From: Laburnicola sp. R22_1
Lineage: Eukaryota; Ascomycota; Dothideomycetes; Pleosporales; Didymosphaeriaceae
NCBI GenBank assembly: GCA_014281115.1
Contig: JACONQ010000006.1
Span: 3,100,001 to 3,164,000 of the forward strand
DNA: 64,000 nucleotides
Direction of reading: 5' to 3'
The notes under the pieces were generated by a model. That model worked only from the letters and a program-made list of their open reading frames with translations, had not been told where the DNA came from and made no database searches. The translations under genes and the position numbers were made by a program. Positions 22,201-33,286 of the stretch are shown here, piece after piece; within the stretch, counting starts at the first letter, position 1; every line of letters begins with the position of its first letter.

Positions 22201-23990
22201 ACTGGTAGAGGAAGACAAAGGGAAAGACCACTAACCCTTATCATCAATAATATGCCTATAGGCCACAGCATTCATAGCTGGCACTAAAGTGGGAAACGCA
22301 GGGAACTTTAATGGGAAAATATTGGATAAGGCGCAGTTAAAAAGATTACTCTCTAAAGGATTAAAGCTATATAGAAGCCAGTTGCCTATGCCACCTTCCC
22401 AACACAATAAGCTTAAAGAACATCCACTGTGCGATATATTTAAGGAAGCCGAGAAACAGCACCTAAACAGTTACTAGGACATAAGATCCTAGACCAAGAT
22501 ACCAGCTAAAATAATTAAGCTGACTAGAGAACAGATCCTCGACTATATGTAGGTATACACCTACAAGTTTAATAAACATTACTAACTTGAGAAGTGCAAA
22601 GCACGCCTCATCGTTCGTGGCAATTAATAGAGAAATATCACGTCACAAGATACATATGCGGCAACATTGGCCAGACAATCATTTCGCATGCTTATGGCGA
22701 TTGCGGCACAATTCAACCTAGAGCTCCTTTAATACGACGTCACAAATGCCTTTGTTCACGCGAAGATCGACCGAGATATATATATAAGGATGCCACAAGG
22801 CTATAACAAACCTGGGACAATCCTAAAGCTTAACAAGGCGCTATACGGACTCTGGATCTCACCACTGCTCTGGTAGAGAGAGTTCACTTTAACACTGCGA
22901 GGCTTAGGCCTTATTAGCATACCCCATAAACCTTGCTATATAATTAAACAAGACGTAACCATCTTCTTCTACGTAGATAATATTATTATTGCCTATAAAC
23001 AGGAGAACAACCCCCAGGCTGAGCTAGTTATTAAGCAGCTACAAGAAAAGTACACCCTTACAGGAGGAAAAGATCTCCAATGGTTCCTAGGGGTCGAGAT
23101 TCTTAGAAACTGCACGCAGCAAAAGATCTGGCTCTTACAAGCGTCATATATTAACAAGATTACCAGGCTAGTTAATAACCAAAGCCTTAGGCATAATACC
23201 CTAATAAGCAGCATTAAGCTTACTCCACAATTAGGCTTCGCTAGTCTATCTGAGATTAACAGATACTAACGCAAGCTCAGATTAATCCTATTCGCCGCAG
23301 TCACCACCTAGCCAGACACTGCTTTCGCGTCCCCAATTAGCACGATTTCTCACTAATCCTGGCAGCCAACATTAAGAGGCCGCCGATCGAGTCCTACTAT
23401 ACCTCCAAGAAACGCACATAAGGGCGTTACAACTAGGTGGAGAAGATAGTTTTGAGGTAGCAAGCGATGCCTCGTTTGCGGACAATACACTGGACTAAAA
23501 GAGTTCTTAAGGATATATTATTAAACTGTTTAGTGGGCTAATTATGTGGAAAGCAAGCAAGCAAGATACTGTCACCACATCTACTACTAAAGCCAAGCTA
23601 CTAGCCCTCTTACAGGTAGCTAAGGAGACACTGTTTACATCACGCCTGCTTAATAAGCTCCAGGTTAAGCTTGCGGATTAAACAATTACTATTAAGTGCG
23701 ACAACTGGCAGACAATATAGCTTGTCACTAAGGAGACTGCGCAGCTCAATACTAAACTCCGCTATGTGGATATTCATAACTATTAGTTAAGGCAAGAGGT
23801 AGCGCAAGAAAGAATCAGGGTCACCTACACTTAGTTAAACAAAATGATGGCCCTTCCTGTTAACAAATGGAGCAAATTTCTAAATTAACTAGGACTTGTT
23901 AATGTGGCAGAGGATCTTAACAGAAAGGAGGTACAAATTAACGAGCTAGAACAAAGGATAGAGGCTATTACTCTAGAATAAAGGATGGCT
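19262..23990 (+). pseudogene. Copia-2 gag-pol remnant
   Basis: Gag begins at the ATG at 19262 (MSLLTLRDSTIVLTDYTNY) and stops after 62 codons. Integrase is readable at 21080-21900 (CDACGQAKSKRL, AIDFHSYEDG, VYLYNRTPNYANH), then RT at about 22560-23200 (DVTNAFVHAKIDR, LNKALYGLW). The RT active site reads YVDN instead of YVDD, a G-to-A change of the catalytic second Asp. RNase H traces run to about 23800 (ASDASFADNT). Dozens of TAG/TAA codons sit at expected Gln and Trp positions. No function is possible. Confidence 0.85.
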
Positions 23991-24032
23991 ACAAGGGGTC
24001 TAGCTTAAGGATAAGCCTAAGCTGAGGGGGTG

Positions 24033-24194
24033 TGTCAGATTAGAGCTGTGTTGCCGAACAAGGGCACGTGGTCAGCTCCACCCTCTAAATTAGACCTCGA
24101 GCGAACAAGTCACGAACACACAATACAACTGTTCATCCATCTTATCCATCAGACCCCCCATCTCAATGAGCTCAAATAGTGCTCAAATCTGACA
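24033..24194 (+). repeat. Copia-2 3' LTR
   Basis: 162 bp, six transitions from the 5' LTR, followed by the second AGTTT. Confidence 0.92.
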
Positions 24195-24699
24195 AGTTTG
24201 TATAGGCGTTACGTACATATAGGAGCCCCTAAAAATAGCAAATTATAGTCTATAACTATAGTATAGTGCGTAGTAACCTACCTACTATATATAGACGTTA
24301 TATAATCTATGCATATTACCTAGTTATGTGTATAGATCACGTGATTAGATTATGTAACTAGGTTATATAACTAGATCCTCCCACAAGAGCAGCCCTCTAA
24401 GGGGGGAAAGCAGTCCTCTAAGGGGGGCTACTGTAGAGCTATACTACGGGCCAAAATACATATAATTATAGCTACGCTATGGCCTAGAGGATAGCTACAT
24501 CCTTACGCCTTACAGGCTATACTATGAGCTGTACTATAAGCCGTACTATAATATGTTAGAAGCGCTAGTTACGGCCCAAGCGCCTTTCCTAGATTATCCC
24601 TAATAATGTAGTGCCTGGTGGTTACTTGTATGCATACTCTAGTTTGTTGTTAATTAGACAATTAACGCTAGTCACTATAAAGCGAGCTACGAGAAAGAG
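24195..24699. other. AT-rich gap with a short G-run duplication
   Basis: No coding trace was recognised. TCCTCTAAGGGGGG-like units occur twice near 24390-24430, giving unusual G6 runs in AT-rich surroundings. Confidence 0.3.
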
Positions 24700-26346
24700 G
24701 GAAGACATCGCCGCAGTGGCTAACTTTACTAGTTTAACAGAGTTGCATACATAAAGGCAAAAAATAATAATGCTTTATTTATTGCAGAAGCAAAGAGCAA
24801 GAAGATTACAATTATGGGCGGGGGCATAGCTGGCCTGCTTACTAGCTTACTTCTTAATTTTATTAGCATTTATAACTAGCATATCACCAAATCATCTTAG
24901 CGTATCGGCGGCCGCATTTAGACAAAATACCTCAATAGTACGCATCCTAAGAACTATTAATACTAGGAGATAGGGCTCATATAGTTCCCTGTCTTAGTCA
25001 AGTACGCTAATACAAACAAAACTCTTAACATTTAAGACTACAAGATAGTTTTCCAACTTAGAGAGACGCTAAACAAACTAAACAGCAACAATAGTAACCT
25101 GGCTGTAAAATTTATCCCCTGGTACTAGAAGACCCCAAACACTCCCAGCAACTCTAATAGATACTGTCTTCCAAATGGCCGTATTCTAAGTACCGCGCAG
25201 ATTACAGCCAATTCTTCTTTTGTATTGCTAGCCATTTAGCCTTTTAACCCAGAAGCCGCAAAAGTCGCTAAGGAGCAAGTCAAAACATTCCTTGGCGCGA
25301 CACCTAAGTAGATGCGCAACGCCTCTACAAACATCTTCAAGGCATACAAACAGGCGATTAAAGACGGCATATTCTAATAGTCTAAGGCAGCGTACTTAAA
25401 GTACTACCTTAACATAAGCGCAGATACAGTTAACTACGTAGCTAGGTCTAGCAATACAACACTATTTTGGGGCAGTCTTTATAACACTGTTTATTTCGCG
25501 GCTACCACCTGGCTCACTATTAACAAGGGCCTTAAGTTACTTCCATAAGCGTACTACCCCCTTGTAAAAGACCGTCTCACACTCAGCCACAAGATTACCA
25601 GACTGAAACACAACAACAACACTAGCAAGGTCTCTATTATATAGCGCTCTAACCCTCTTACTATGGAGCCCAAAAGCGAGGAATACAACTACGCTGTTGT
25701 CGCCGTGCCGTTCTCTAAAGTCCGCCTCTAAGAACTACCCACGTATTCTTCTCTCCTCTCCTAAGCAATTAGCAATATAAACTACTAGCAAGTCTGTAAA
25801 GTAGCCCTCCACTACAAAACCTGTTTCTGGGAGCACCTAGAGGCGCCCATACTAGGCGAATACAGCTTTACTAATATCCCTAGTATAGGCTCTATCTGCT
25901 ACCCCTTGTACAGACTCAACTCCTCCTACCTAGGCGTTATCCTCGCCTTGTACCAATCTAGTCCTGTAGTGCGCTTTCTCGCCTCCCTTAGCACACAAGA
26001 CTATATTAGCTACGTGTAAAACGCTGTGGTGCAAGTGCACAGCAAGATAGCTAGGGAGTAGTACGTAGGCCATTTCGACCGCTAGTGCTAGGAGGTTGAT
26101 AAGTATTAGGCGGGCGCTTGGGCGGAGTCGCTAGTCAGCCAACAGGAGCTGTATCTTCCTACTTACTTTAATACGGAGTTTGGGACTATGTTTATGGGCA
26201 AGCATACGAGTTATACACATGCGTGGATTTTTTTAGCGATGGAGTTGGCGGTTAGGGGGACGGCGCAGGTGTTGTTAGATATAGGGCTTATAGAGGAGGC
26301 GAAGGAGGTTGTGAGGACTTGGATAGGGAGGTGGATTTGGTTATAA
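24700..26346 (+). pseudogene. Flavin-dependent amine (L-amino-acid) oxidase, RIP-killed
   Basis: One phase carries recognisable protein for about 530 codons. The dinucleotide-binding motif is ITIMGGGIAGLLTSLLLN (from about 24807), followed at the usual distance by RIGGRI (near 24903). Mid-protein NYAVVAVPFSKVRL matches the amine-oxidase core, and the C-terminal block is WAESLVSQQEL...AWIFLAMELAVRGTAQ, typical of fungal L-amino-acid oxidases. About 30 in-frame TAG/TAA codons interrupt it, almost all before 26115; the last 75 codons are clean and richer in G and C. The family oxidises amino acids or amines with FAD and releases hydrogen peroxide. The 5' end is uncertain, because stops at about 24720 blur exon 1. 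It is not a transposon gene, so RIP hit either a duplicate copy or a neighbour of repeats. Confidence 0.75.
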
Positions 26347-27051
26347 GGGTTTGAGTTGGGTATAACAGAATAGATTATGGCTTTGAGCGTACATCTTCGA
26401 TGCAGCTATGTTGAGTAGTTTGTTAAGATATATATAGTGTATACTTCTCTATGCTGTAGCTGGTCCTAATTGCGCCCTTTTTTTTATGTACTTTGGCTGT
26501 GGAAACTTAGTTGGGATTTTGAGTCTTGTTAGAAGAGTAAACTATCGCGCACCTTTTAGTACACGGCGAACCGCTAGGAGCGAAAGGTGTCTTTTAAGTC
26601 TCTTAGTCTGTAAGAGCTCTTGACTATGAATGCATATAATATTAAGAGTAAAATCATTGCAAAAATTTCGGTACACGGTACAAACATTGTGAAGGAAAGC
26701 TGTTGGGGTCAATGATAAGTGGAAATAAACAAATGAATACTTGGCCTTTAGCGAAGTGTTTGTTGTCTCGAGTCTAGATATGTGACAGAAAAGACTTGGC
26801 AAAGTTTGACGTCATCCATTAAATGGCTAAGACTGACTTGAGAGACCGTGGAGTCTAAATGGGTGAAAAAAAGACTTCGTGAAGTTTGACGTCGCCAATT
26901 CATCCGCCAAGACTGACTCGATACTGCACGTGAGACGTCGTCCGCACTGACCACCTTCATGGCGTCTCCTGCCGTATATAAGAACGCCCTCCCCGCCCTC
27001 TGCTCAACTCCATTCACGTCTTTACCCCCGCGCCCACCGCAGTGGCCTAAT
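26347..27051 (+). promoter_or_regulatory. Upstream region of the F-box-like gene, with duplicated CRE-like module and TATA box
   Basis: Two imperfect copies of a module of about 60 bp (around 26788 and 26863) share AAGTTTGACGTC and AAGACTGACT. They carry TGACGTCA at 26807-26814 and TGACGTCG at 26887-26894, 80 bp apart; this is the CRE/ATF-type bZIP site. A TATA-like GTATATAAG lies at about 26973-26981. This places transcription start just upstream of the ATG at 27052. Confidence 0.45.
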
Positions 27052-28065
27052 ATGGCGACCGCTAAAGAGCGCAAGAGTCTCCAAGTCGCAAAAGAGTATG
27101 TACGCCACAAAAAGCCTACTTATTTTTCTTCTAATCAACGTGCGCACTTTAGGTTGGAGAAGGAGTATCAGGCTCTCAGCGAGCGACTTCGTATCTATGA
27201 ATCACTCCCCGGCGGTCTGAAATCCCCGTATTTGGACGCAGATGAGCTTCAAGAGCTTAGACTACAAAGCCAGTCTCTGGACTCCCGAATCCGCAATTGC
27301 ATCTACGAATACGCCAAACCGTCCTGTCTTCGCTTATGCAAGAGGCTGCTCGACTTACCTAAGGAGCTCCGCGATATAGTGTACAGCTATCTCTTTGCGG
27401 AGTTACTTGTACAAGTCCACAGCCATGAAGTAGTAATATGCAAATCAATGTCGGGTGCTCGCATCACTAACGTCGAGCACTATGCAATTGATCGTAAAAG
27501 CCAACAATGCATGGATACCCCTTACTACCTCAATCTCGAGTTTGTCGGCAAGGAAGCTAAACAAGAGCTTGCAGAGGCCTGGTATCGATTCTCCACTCTC
27601 GATATGTGCTACAAAGATTTCCACTGCAGCTACAAACGTCTTCTGGCCCGGGATCATTGGGATTTGGGTTGGTCTCCACTCGCTCTTATCACCAAGGCCA
27701 AGTTGCGGGTGCGTATTCGGGACTTCTCAATACTCTATCCGGACCTAGATAAAGCGCTTTCTCTTCTGGAGTCTGAGGGCAAGAAAGATATTGAGATCTT
27801 TTTCGAACTTGCCTGCGACCAGAATTCCCTTCCATGGCCGGGTACGCTTGACGCGTTGGTGATGGTACTGGACAACGCAAAAGTCATATTTGCAGCTCTT
27901 AAGCCCTGTTTGGATACCGCAGACATTGCTCAAATCTATTACGACGACTTTGGGAGGGTAGTGGACGCTAGAGATGTTGATCTGTCTCGGAGCGACCTTG
28001 AGGAGAAGTACAAGGAAGATCTTAAGCAGCCACAGGTTAGTATTATCTGCACCAAACACTGCTAG
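27052..28065 (+). CDS. F-box-like protein of unknown target
   Basis: A single-exon gene of 337 aa from the ATG at 27052 (MATAKERKSLQVAKEYVRHK). The same frame is open from an ATG at 26959, but that start lies on top of the TATA-like GTATATAAG and adds 31 Pro-rich residues, so the inner ATG is preferred. Residues about 100-116 (LLDLPKELRDIVYSYLF) match the F-box-like motif of many fungal proteins; the rest (LRVRIRDFSILYP, KKDIEIFFELA) is typical of this poorly characterised group. A role as an SCF ubiquitin-ligase adaptor is only inferred. Codon use is normal and no RIP stops are seen, although repeats lie on both sides. Confidence 0.75.
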   Translation: MATAKERKSLQVAKEYVRHKKPTYFSSNQRAHFRLEKEYQALSERLRIYESLPGGLKSPYLDADELQELRLQSQSLDSRIRNCIYEYAKPSCLRLCKRLLDLPKELRDIVYSYLFAELLVQVHSHEVVICKSMSGARITNVEHYAIDRKSQQCMDTPYYLNLEFVGKEAKQELAEAWYRFSTLDMCYKDFHCSYKRLLARDHWDLGWSPLALITKAKLRVRIRDFSILYPDLDKALSLLESEGKKDIEIFFELACDQNSLPWPGTLDALVMVLDNAKVIFAALKPCLDTADIAQIYYDDFGRVVDARDVDLSRSDLEEKYKEDLKQPQVSIICTKHC

Positions 28066-28673
28066 CATTTCCTTTACTAATAATGATAGAACGGGATAAA
28101 CCGCTTTTACAATGGACCTGCTGGTTATGTACGGTTCAAGGGAATACTGCCCGAGGGTAAGGGCGAGCACAAGGGTATGTGCGCCTAAGGTGCGCACTTT
28201 CCTGGAAGCTATCACAACGGCACTATCTTCAGTGCATGGACTGAGGAGATACTTCCAGACGTTTTTCAGGAGACGCAACTCGTTTTTCTTGTCGAGTTGA
28301 GAGTAGGATGTTAGTGTATAAGCTACCAGATTGTTCTAGGAGATTGAAAGGTCTGACACGTTTATCTTGCGAATACAATGCTCTCCTTGTTCGGAAGGAA
28401 TCGGACAACAGTTTCATCTAGCTCAAAACCCACATCAGTCTCTATTTGTAGCATGTGTACTCATGTCATAAGCCCAAACTGCCACTAATATGTATAAATA
28501 GCACTTCGTTGAAGTCTTTGTAGACATGCAATGTTTCGCAGCTTCTTTTCTTGGCAATCTTTTTCTACTTTGAAATCGACAGCGTCAGGGATAAGTCCAA
28601 GAAGATGTTAATTTTTCCAGAACCCACAATGCGCCTATCATAAATTCTGCCTTTGGACATACTTTGTAGTGGG
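28066..28673. other. Gene-free interval
   Basis: It holds the 3' flank of the F-box-like gene. A 62-codon frame at 28112-28300 (MDLLVMYGSREY) has acceptable composition but no context, and I do not call it a gene. At its right end the minus strand could hold the far side of the gene cut by the hAT-like element. Confidence 0.3.
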
Positions 28674-29418
28674 CAGCGCTTGCAACAGTCCGTATTACGG
28701 TTCGTACGGTATCGTTCGACGGCGGTTTTCGGCGGTCCGTACGGTAGTGGTCTCCCACAGTAATTGCAACCGTACCGTACCAATTATTAAGCCGTATTAC
28801 GGCTGTACGGTTCCTAATCGGGAAGGAGGCGTGAGTTGAGCGTTTGGGGGCGTCCGGGCGTCAGATGTGGCAGATCCGGACTGCTTTGGGCGTAGGATGT
28901 ACCCACATTGTGCGAATGCAGAGCTTCAACTCCTAACTATCTTTTTGCCCTGTTTCTTATACAAAAATCAGCTTCTTTACCTTATTTACCATCGCCATTA
29001 TGATGAGCTCGTGGGTCAACTCACAAAGTACGCGCGCGTCCTAGTTAACAGAGACGTTGCAGCCAGGCCACAATTAAAGCTTGTCAACTCCAAAAGAACT
29101 AGCTAACAAGAGACGTCGTCCTAAGTTACCTTAAGGACTTAACATCTTATATAAATCGCAAGGAGAACGCACCTCTAGCAGTCAACAACAATAGCAGAGC
29201 TCTAGACAACGCGCAACTTATATCTCCTTCCTAATTAGGACAATTATATATTATTTCTGGCCGTAATTTTACTATAGAAGGCTCAAATTGATTATTACGG
29301 CTTACTACCAGTACCGTATAGACCTCTCCGCCGTAACGTCCGTACAGTAATGGCTAGCAACCGTAACGTAACCGTAGTGGGCTCAAACCGTCCGTAATAC
29401 GGACTGTTGCAAGCACTG
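28674..29418. mobile_element. hAT-like non-autonomous element with terminal inverted repeats
   Basis: 745 bp. The ends are inverted copies CAGCGCTTGCAACAGTCC and CAGTGCTTGCAACAGTCC, extending through GTATTACGG. Subterminal zones at both ends are crowded with CCGTAC, CCGTAAT and CGGT motifs on both strands, a feature of hAT elements that bind transposase near the ends. No transposase is encoded. No 8-bp target duplication was found (GTAGTGGG against TTCTTGAC), so the class is tentative. Confidence 0.6.
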
Positions 29419-29718
29419 TTCTTGACCGTCTTCTTTGCCGCAGGTCCCACCGCACTGGCTGAGCTCTGCTGCGGTGGATTGGTGCACCCGAGGCTCAGTG
29501 CTCGAAGCATTGATTGGAGCTCTGCGGCGTTTATCTGGGTCTGCTGGCCGATGACAACTGGCTCTTCGACATCTGCCTCCTCCTCGACCGTGGGCACATC
29601 TCCCGACGGTGCCGGCTGTGTTGCGGCCGGGGTAGCGCTACTATATAGTGGCTCAGTCAGAATGCGCGACGCCATGAAATGCATACCTGGCTTACGTGTC
29701 CTTTTGCTTTGGCGGCAT
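29419..29718 (-). pseudogene. Unrecognised gene, 5' part, cut by the hAT-like element
   Basis: Exon 1 (29696-29718) encodes MPPKQKDT. A 55-nt intron (29641-29695; GTAAGC, CTGAC branch, ATAG end) is followed by exon 2 reading SATPAATQPAPSGDVP, then an acidic stretch VEEEADVEEP and INAAELQSMLRALSLG, with no stop up to the element border at 29418. The excellent splice signals argue for a real gene. Its frame runs on for about 40 codons into the element before a stop at 29295, which looks accidental. No domain was recognised. Confidence 0.5.
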
Positions 29719-30125
29719 ACTCAAGCTGCCGGTGGTTGATGTGAGGGTGGAGCCAACTTGCGCCAGGCGAAGAAGGGATGATGCGCGAGGGTAAGAAAGG
29801 TGTGCGGGGCTTGCGGACCCGTGGGATGGTGGGAGAACACCTGGTGCGTGAGGGTAAGAGATCAAAGAGTGGTGTACATGGCCTGGAGGGGATAATTCAG
29901 CGTAGGTGCCAAGCCTACCCAGAACATTCATCGGATGCGGCGAGTGTTCGCACGCGATCGTGGCCCATTCATTCATTCATTCATATTAGTTTATAGTCGA
30001 CCTAACTTTTTACAGATTATGAGACTTAACAGCAAGCACAACCAAGGTTCAACAGCCAAAGTACGTAAAAAAAGGGGGCGCGATTGGGATCATATGCGTC
30101 TAGTCTGCTAACGAAACTCAGCACC
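29719..30125. other. Intergenic region between two divergent gene fragments
   Basis: It contains four tandem CATT units near 29968-29983 and no supported gene. A second frame on the minus strand (29692-29976) is Pro/His/Ser-rich and overlaps exon 1 of the neighbour; I read it as leader DNA. Confidence 0.35.
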
Positions 30126-31267
30126 ATGAGTGGCCTGCGCTCCAGAATCGAGCGCGTTGAGCAGCTACACACATGGGCAGAGTTAACCATCGCCCTCGAC
30201 CTTGGGCCTCCTATGTACAGAGAGATCGAGTCCGTCATAGACTCATGGACAGACGCCAACAACCGACCAGCCGAGTTGGCTGGCCTTTGGACAACGCTAT
30301 TGCGGGCCCTCAACGGCGCTTTCCAGCTGCGATTCGCGCTGATGTCGAATTCATCCATTCACGGTATCCGCCATCAGCTAGGACAGCCTGTGAGTGTCCA
30401 GCAAGCCGCGGATTGGCACACCCAACTCCGACAACAACAGCCTTCTCTTGTTGCCAGCCTCGACCCGGCCCAACTTTCAGCTGCGCTTTCGACGCCCATC
30501 TCCCAGCAGATGACGCCCCGCCAGAGGCCAACTGGGCCTGGGACATGGCCGCCGCCGGGTACCTGACCGAGTCGAGTCGTGATCTGCCTTCGTAGACTGT
30601 GAGCCCGCCTCAGCAGACGGTGAGCCGCCCATCAGTGTTTCGTCGTGACACCTCGGCCTTGGACTGTGTGCCAGCAAGACGGCGGCAACCGCGGCGACCA
30701 GATCGTCTACGCTATGTATGAGGAAAATGGCCTCACCTTTGTGAACTCGAATTGCAACTTCATCAACAAGAAAGTTATCGACTTTATCTACTCGGCTGGA
30801 TCCATCGACGCCCGCGCCTGGCAACGACTGTCTGAAGTAAAAGCAATCCAGCGTGGGTTCAAGACCCAAGAGATCGACGCGTTTGGATTTTATGCCGCGA
30901 CCGGCGACGCCTATCGCCTGCAAGCTCTCCTCGAGCTCACCCATCTTGAGGGCTGGGTCGGCGGCGACAGCCCCGCAGACACCACGGTCTTCAACAGTAC
31001 GTGCACCTTTATACCAACTCACCTTCGAGACTGTTACTGACTCTTATTAGCTCGTCGCGACCGCAAGAGGGTGCGGTCTGCATGGCGCTCGCCATGTGCC
31101 GCCAACTCCGAGAGCGTGGCTCTTCCTGGTGCAAACAGGCTTAACATCTTCACCTTCGACGACCTCCCAGAAGCAGAGCTGCTTGCCCGCGCCGCCTGCC
31201 GAAACGCCCTGGGCTCGCCGGTTCCGCTTGACCAAGCGATGCAGACCAGCATCCTCCAAGGAAATAT
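30126..31267 (+). pseudogene. Unrecognised gene truncated by Copia-3
   Basis: The ATG at 30126 has a good context (CACCATGAGT). The first frame (MSGLRSRIERVEQLHTWAEL) is open to 30566. Coding then becomes doubtful: a second phase around 30470-30595 reads APPEANWAWDMAAAGYL. From about 30660 a strong frame runs on: GNRGDQIVYAMYEENG, WQRLSEVKAIQRGF, LLELTHLEGWVGG. A 54-nt intron (30997-31050; GTACGT, CTGAC, TTAG) keeps the phase into LNIFTFDDLPEAELLARAA up to 31267, where the retroelement begins. The region 30566-30660 needs an unseen intron or contains frameshifts. No family was recognised; the 3' end is lost. Confidence 0.45.
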
Positions 31268-33286
31268 GTTAGTGTGGAGTACAATATCACATGATACAAC
31301 CAACCTAATGTAGACTAGTTGCTGATCACGATTCTGCTACTTAAGCAGTTTCTCTGTTTAGCTTGTTACAATCAACTTAGTCTCTTATTCCTAATTACTA
31401 CCCTACTTATCCCTTATAGTTATAAGCCTAGTATACGCTTAATTTAACTATAGTTTACACTCTACCTACTTACTACACACACGCTTTCTACAATAGAGAT
31501 TAACTTAATAAGCTCTAGTTTGCCACAATAAGCAATAAAGAGAACAAGCTAATTATTAAGGAGATAATTATTCTTAACAAGCTAAGTAATTAGTTAAAGT
31601 GGATCTTTCTACAAAAGAGGACCGCTAAGGCATATAAGATCTAGGACTATTATAACCTAGATTTAACAATAGATACTATTAAGACAATCTATAATAAGAA
31701 ACCTAAGAAGCGACTACTACGCTTATTTAAAAAGGACAACACACCTAACAAAGCTTTAAGTATTATCTAGGATAATAATAATATTAAACTAGACAAACTT
31801 ACAAAATCTAAATAAGAGGACTATACCTTCTAGCATAGGTTCTACGCAATAAAGCTGGCAGCCTGGCAGAAGAAGGAGAATACTCTTAACAACCTAACAT
31901 AGAAGATTATAAGAATAATCGCTAGTAGGTATATTCTAGTTATTAAGGATACTAAAACACCCTACAAACAACTTATGCAACTTAAGAAGATATTCTATAT
32001 ATTAGTAGCAAAACGTAAGTATAAGTTGCTTAAGTAGTATAATAAGATTAAGAAGGTTCTATAATAATAGAAGATAGATACTTAGTATAAGAGCTATATT
32101 ACTATTCTTCGCGACATAATTAAACTAAAACTACCTAAAGTCTAGGACTATTAAGCATAGTAGGACTTTCTTTAAGCAATTAGGGGAATTAATAAGTCCT
32201 TTATTACACATAAAATTTAGGAGATTATATAAGCTAAGATAAATAGAACCTTATATATAGATTTTATTGTACTAATAGAGAACTATTAATAGTTCTAATA
32301 CATCTTAAACTCTATAGCGTTAGCACTTAGAACATACGCTATTTTAGAACGCCCTAGTCTAAACACTAATAGTAATACCTAGAAATATATAGTTACTTAT
32401 ACCTATAGAAAATAGTACCTATTTAAATAGTGCTCTTATATAGTGCCTTCTCTCTAACCCGCTAAATAGAGGCCTAATCTAGCTATTTTAGCTAAGTTTA
32501 ACAGAGTGAGAAAACTAGGCAAAGGTAACCCTCTAAGCGCAGCTCTGTTTAGAGCTAAGAAGAAAGTTAACAAAAAGGCAGCTGCTGCTAATAAGAATAA
32601 TTTTTTAATAGACAGTAGTTATTCTCTATTAAATGCTTAGAACTTAATAGGAGTAGTTATACACTAGCAAGATAGCTAGAATATAGCTTAGGTTATTACT
32701 CTACTTAGTACTACTACTATTTAATAGTCTCCACTACTATTAATTAATAAGTAGATACTAGATTCTGGCTCTAATCTATATATTATAAACTATTAACCAA
32801 AGACTTAGAAGAAGATCTAAGATAGACATCTAGATAATATTCTACTAGTAGGCACGCAAGCCTTACAGATATATAAGTAGAGAAATATTAAGCTGTTTAT
32901 TAATACTCTAACTAGCGAACGTTAAGTAACTATAATATAGGTAGCACTTATTTCTATATTCTTTATATTAGTAGTGTTACTCTTATGCTATTAATTAGTT
33001 AGCGTTAAGTTTAACTTAGGATGTAGCTGCCTCTATCTAAAAAGCGCTCTAATAGACATATTCTGCACACTTAATAAGTAGGGTGGCTATTAGGTTATAG
33101 GATCTAATAAGGCGACACGTCTAAACGCATTAGAGTTATATATATTCGCGATTTAGTTAAAGTTAGCTAAGCCAAGCTATATAAAGTGTAAGCCTCTATA
33201 AGTTATTTCTATAGAAGCTTATTAGATGCTAGCTTATATAGGACAACACGCGGTTAAATACCTAGAGTAGGTAGTACATTAGAAAT
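31268..33286 (+). mobile_element. Copia-3: 5' half of a RIP-damaged Ty1/copia element
   Basis: It opens with an LTR-like start TGTTAGTGTGGAGTAC at 31268, exactly where the upstream coding frame breaks. Gag traces follow from about 31550 (KLAAWQKKENTLNN, KRKYKLLK). The protease motif ILDSGSNLYIINY is at about 32755-32795, and a GAG-pre-integrase trace GQHAVKYLE at about 33240. Stops are frequent TAG/TAA. Integrase, RT and the 3' LTR are absent; the element ends at the mitochondrial-like segment. The LTR end could not be fixed. Confidence 0.65.

Larger units (their letters stand above)
19059..24194 (+). mobile_element. Copia-2: full-length but RIP-damaged Ty1/copia element
   Basis: The LTRs of 162 bp (19059-19220 and 24033-24194) differ at six sites, all transitions. 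The target duplication AGTTT is intact (19054-19058, 24195-24199). A purine tract GAGGGGGTG precedes the 3' LTR, as in Copia-1. It sits inside an AT-rich block. Confidence 0.92.

Noticed and set aside
28112..28300. A 62-codon frame after the F-box-like gene
   Set aside because: Acceptable composition, but no splice signals, homology or context to support it.
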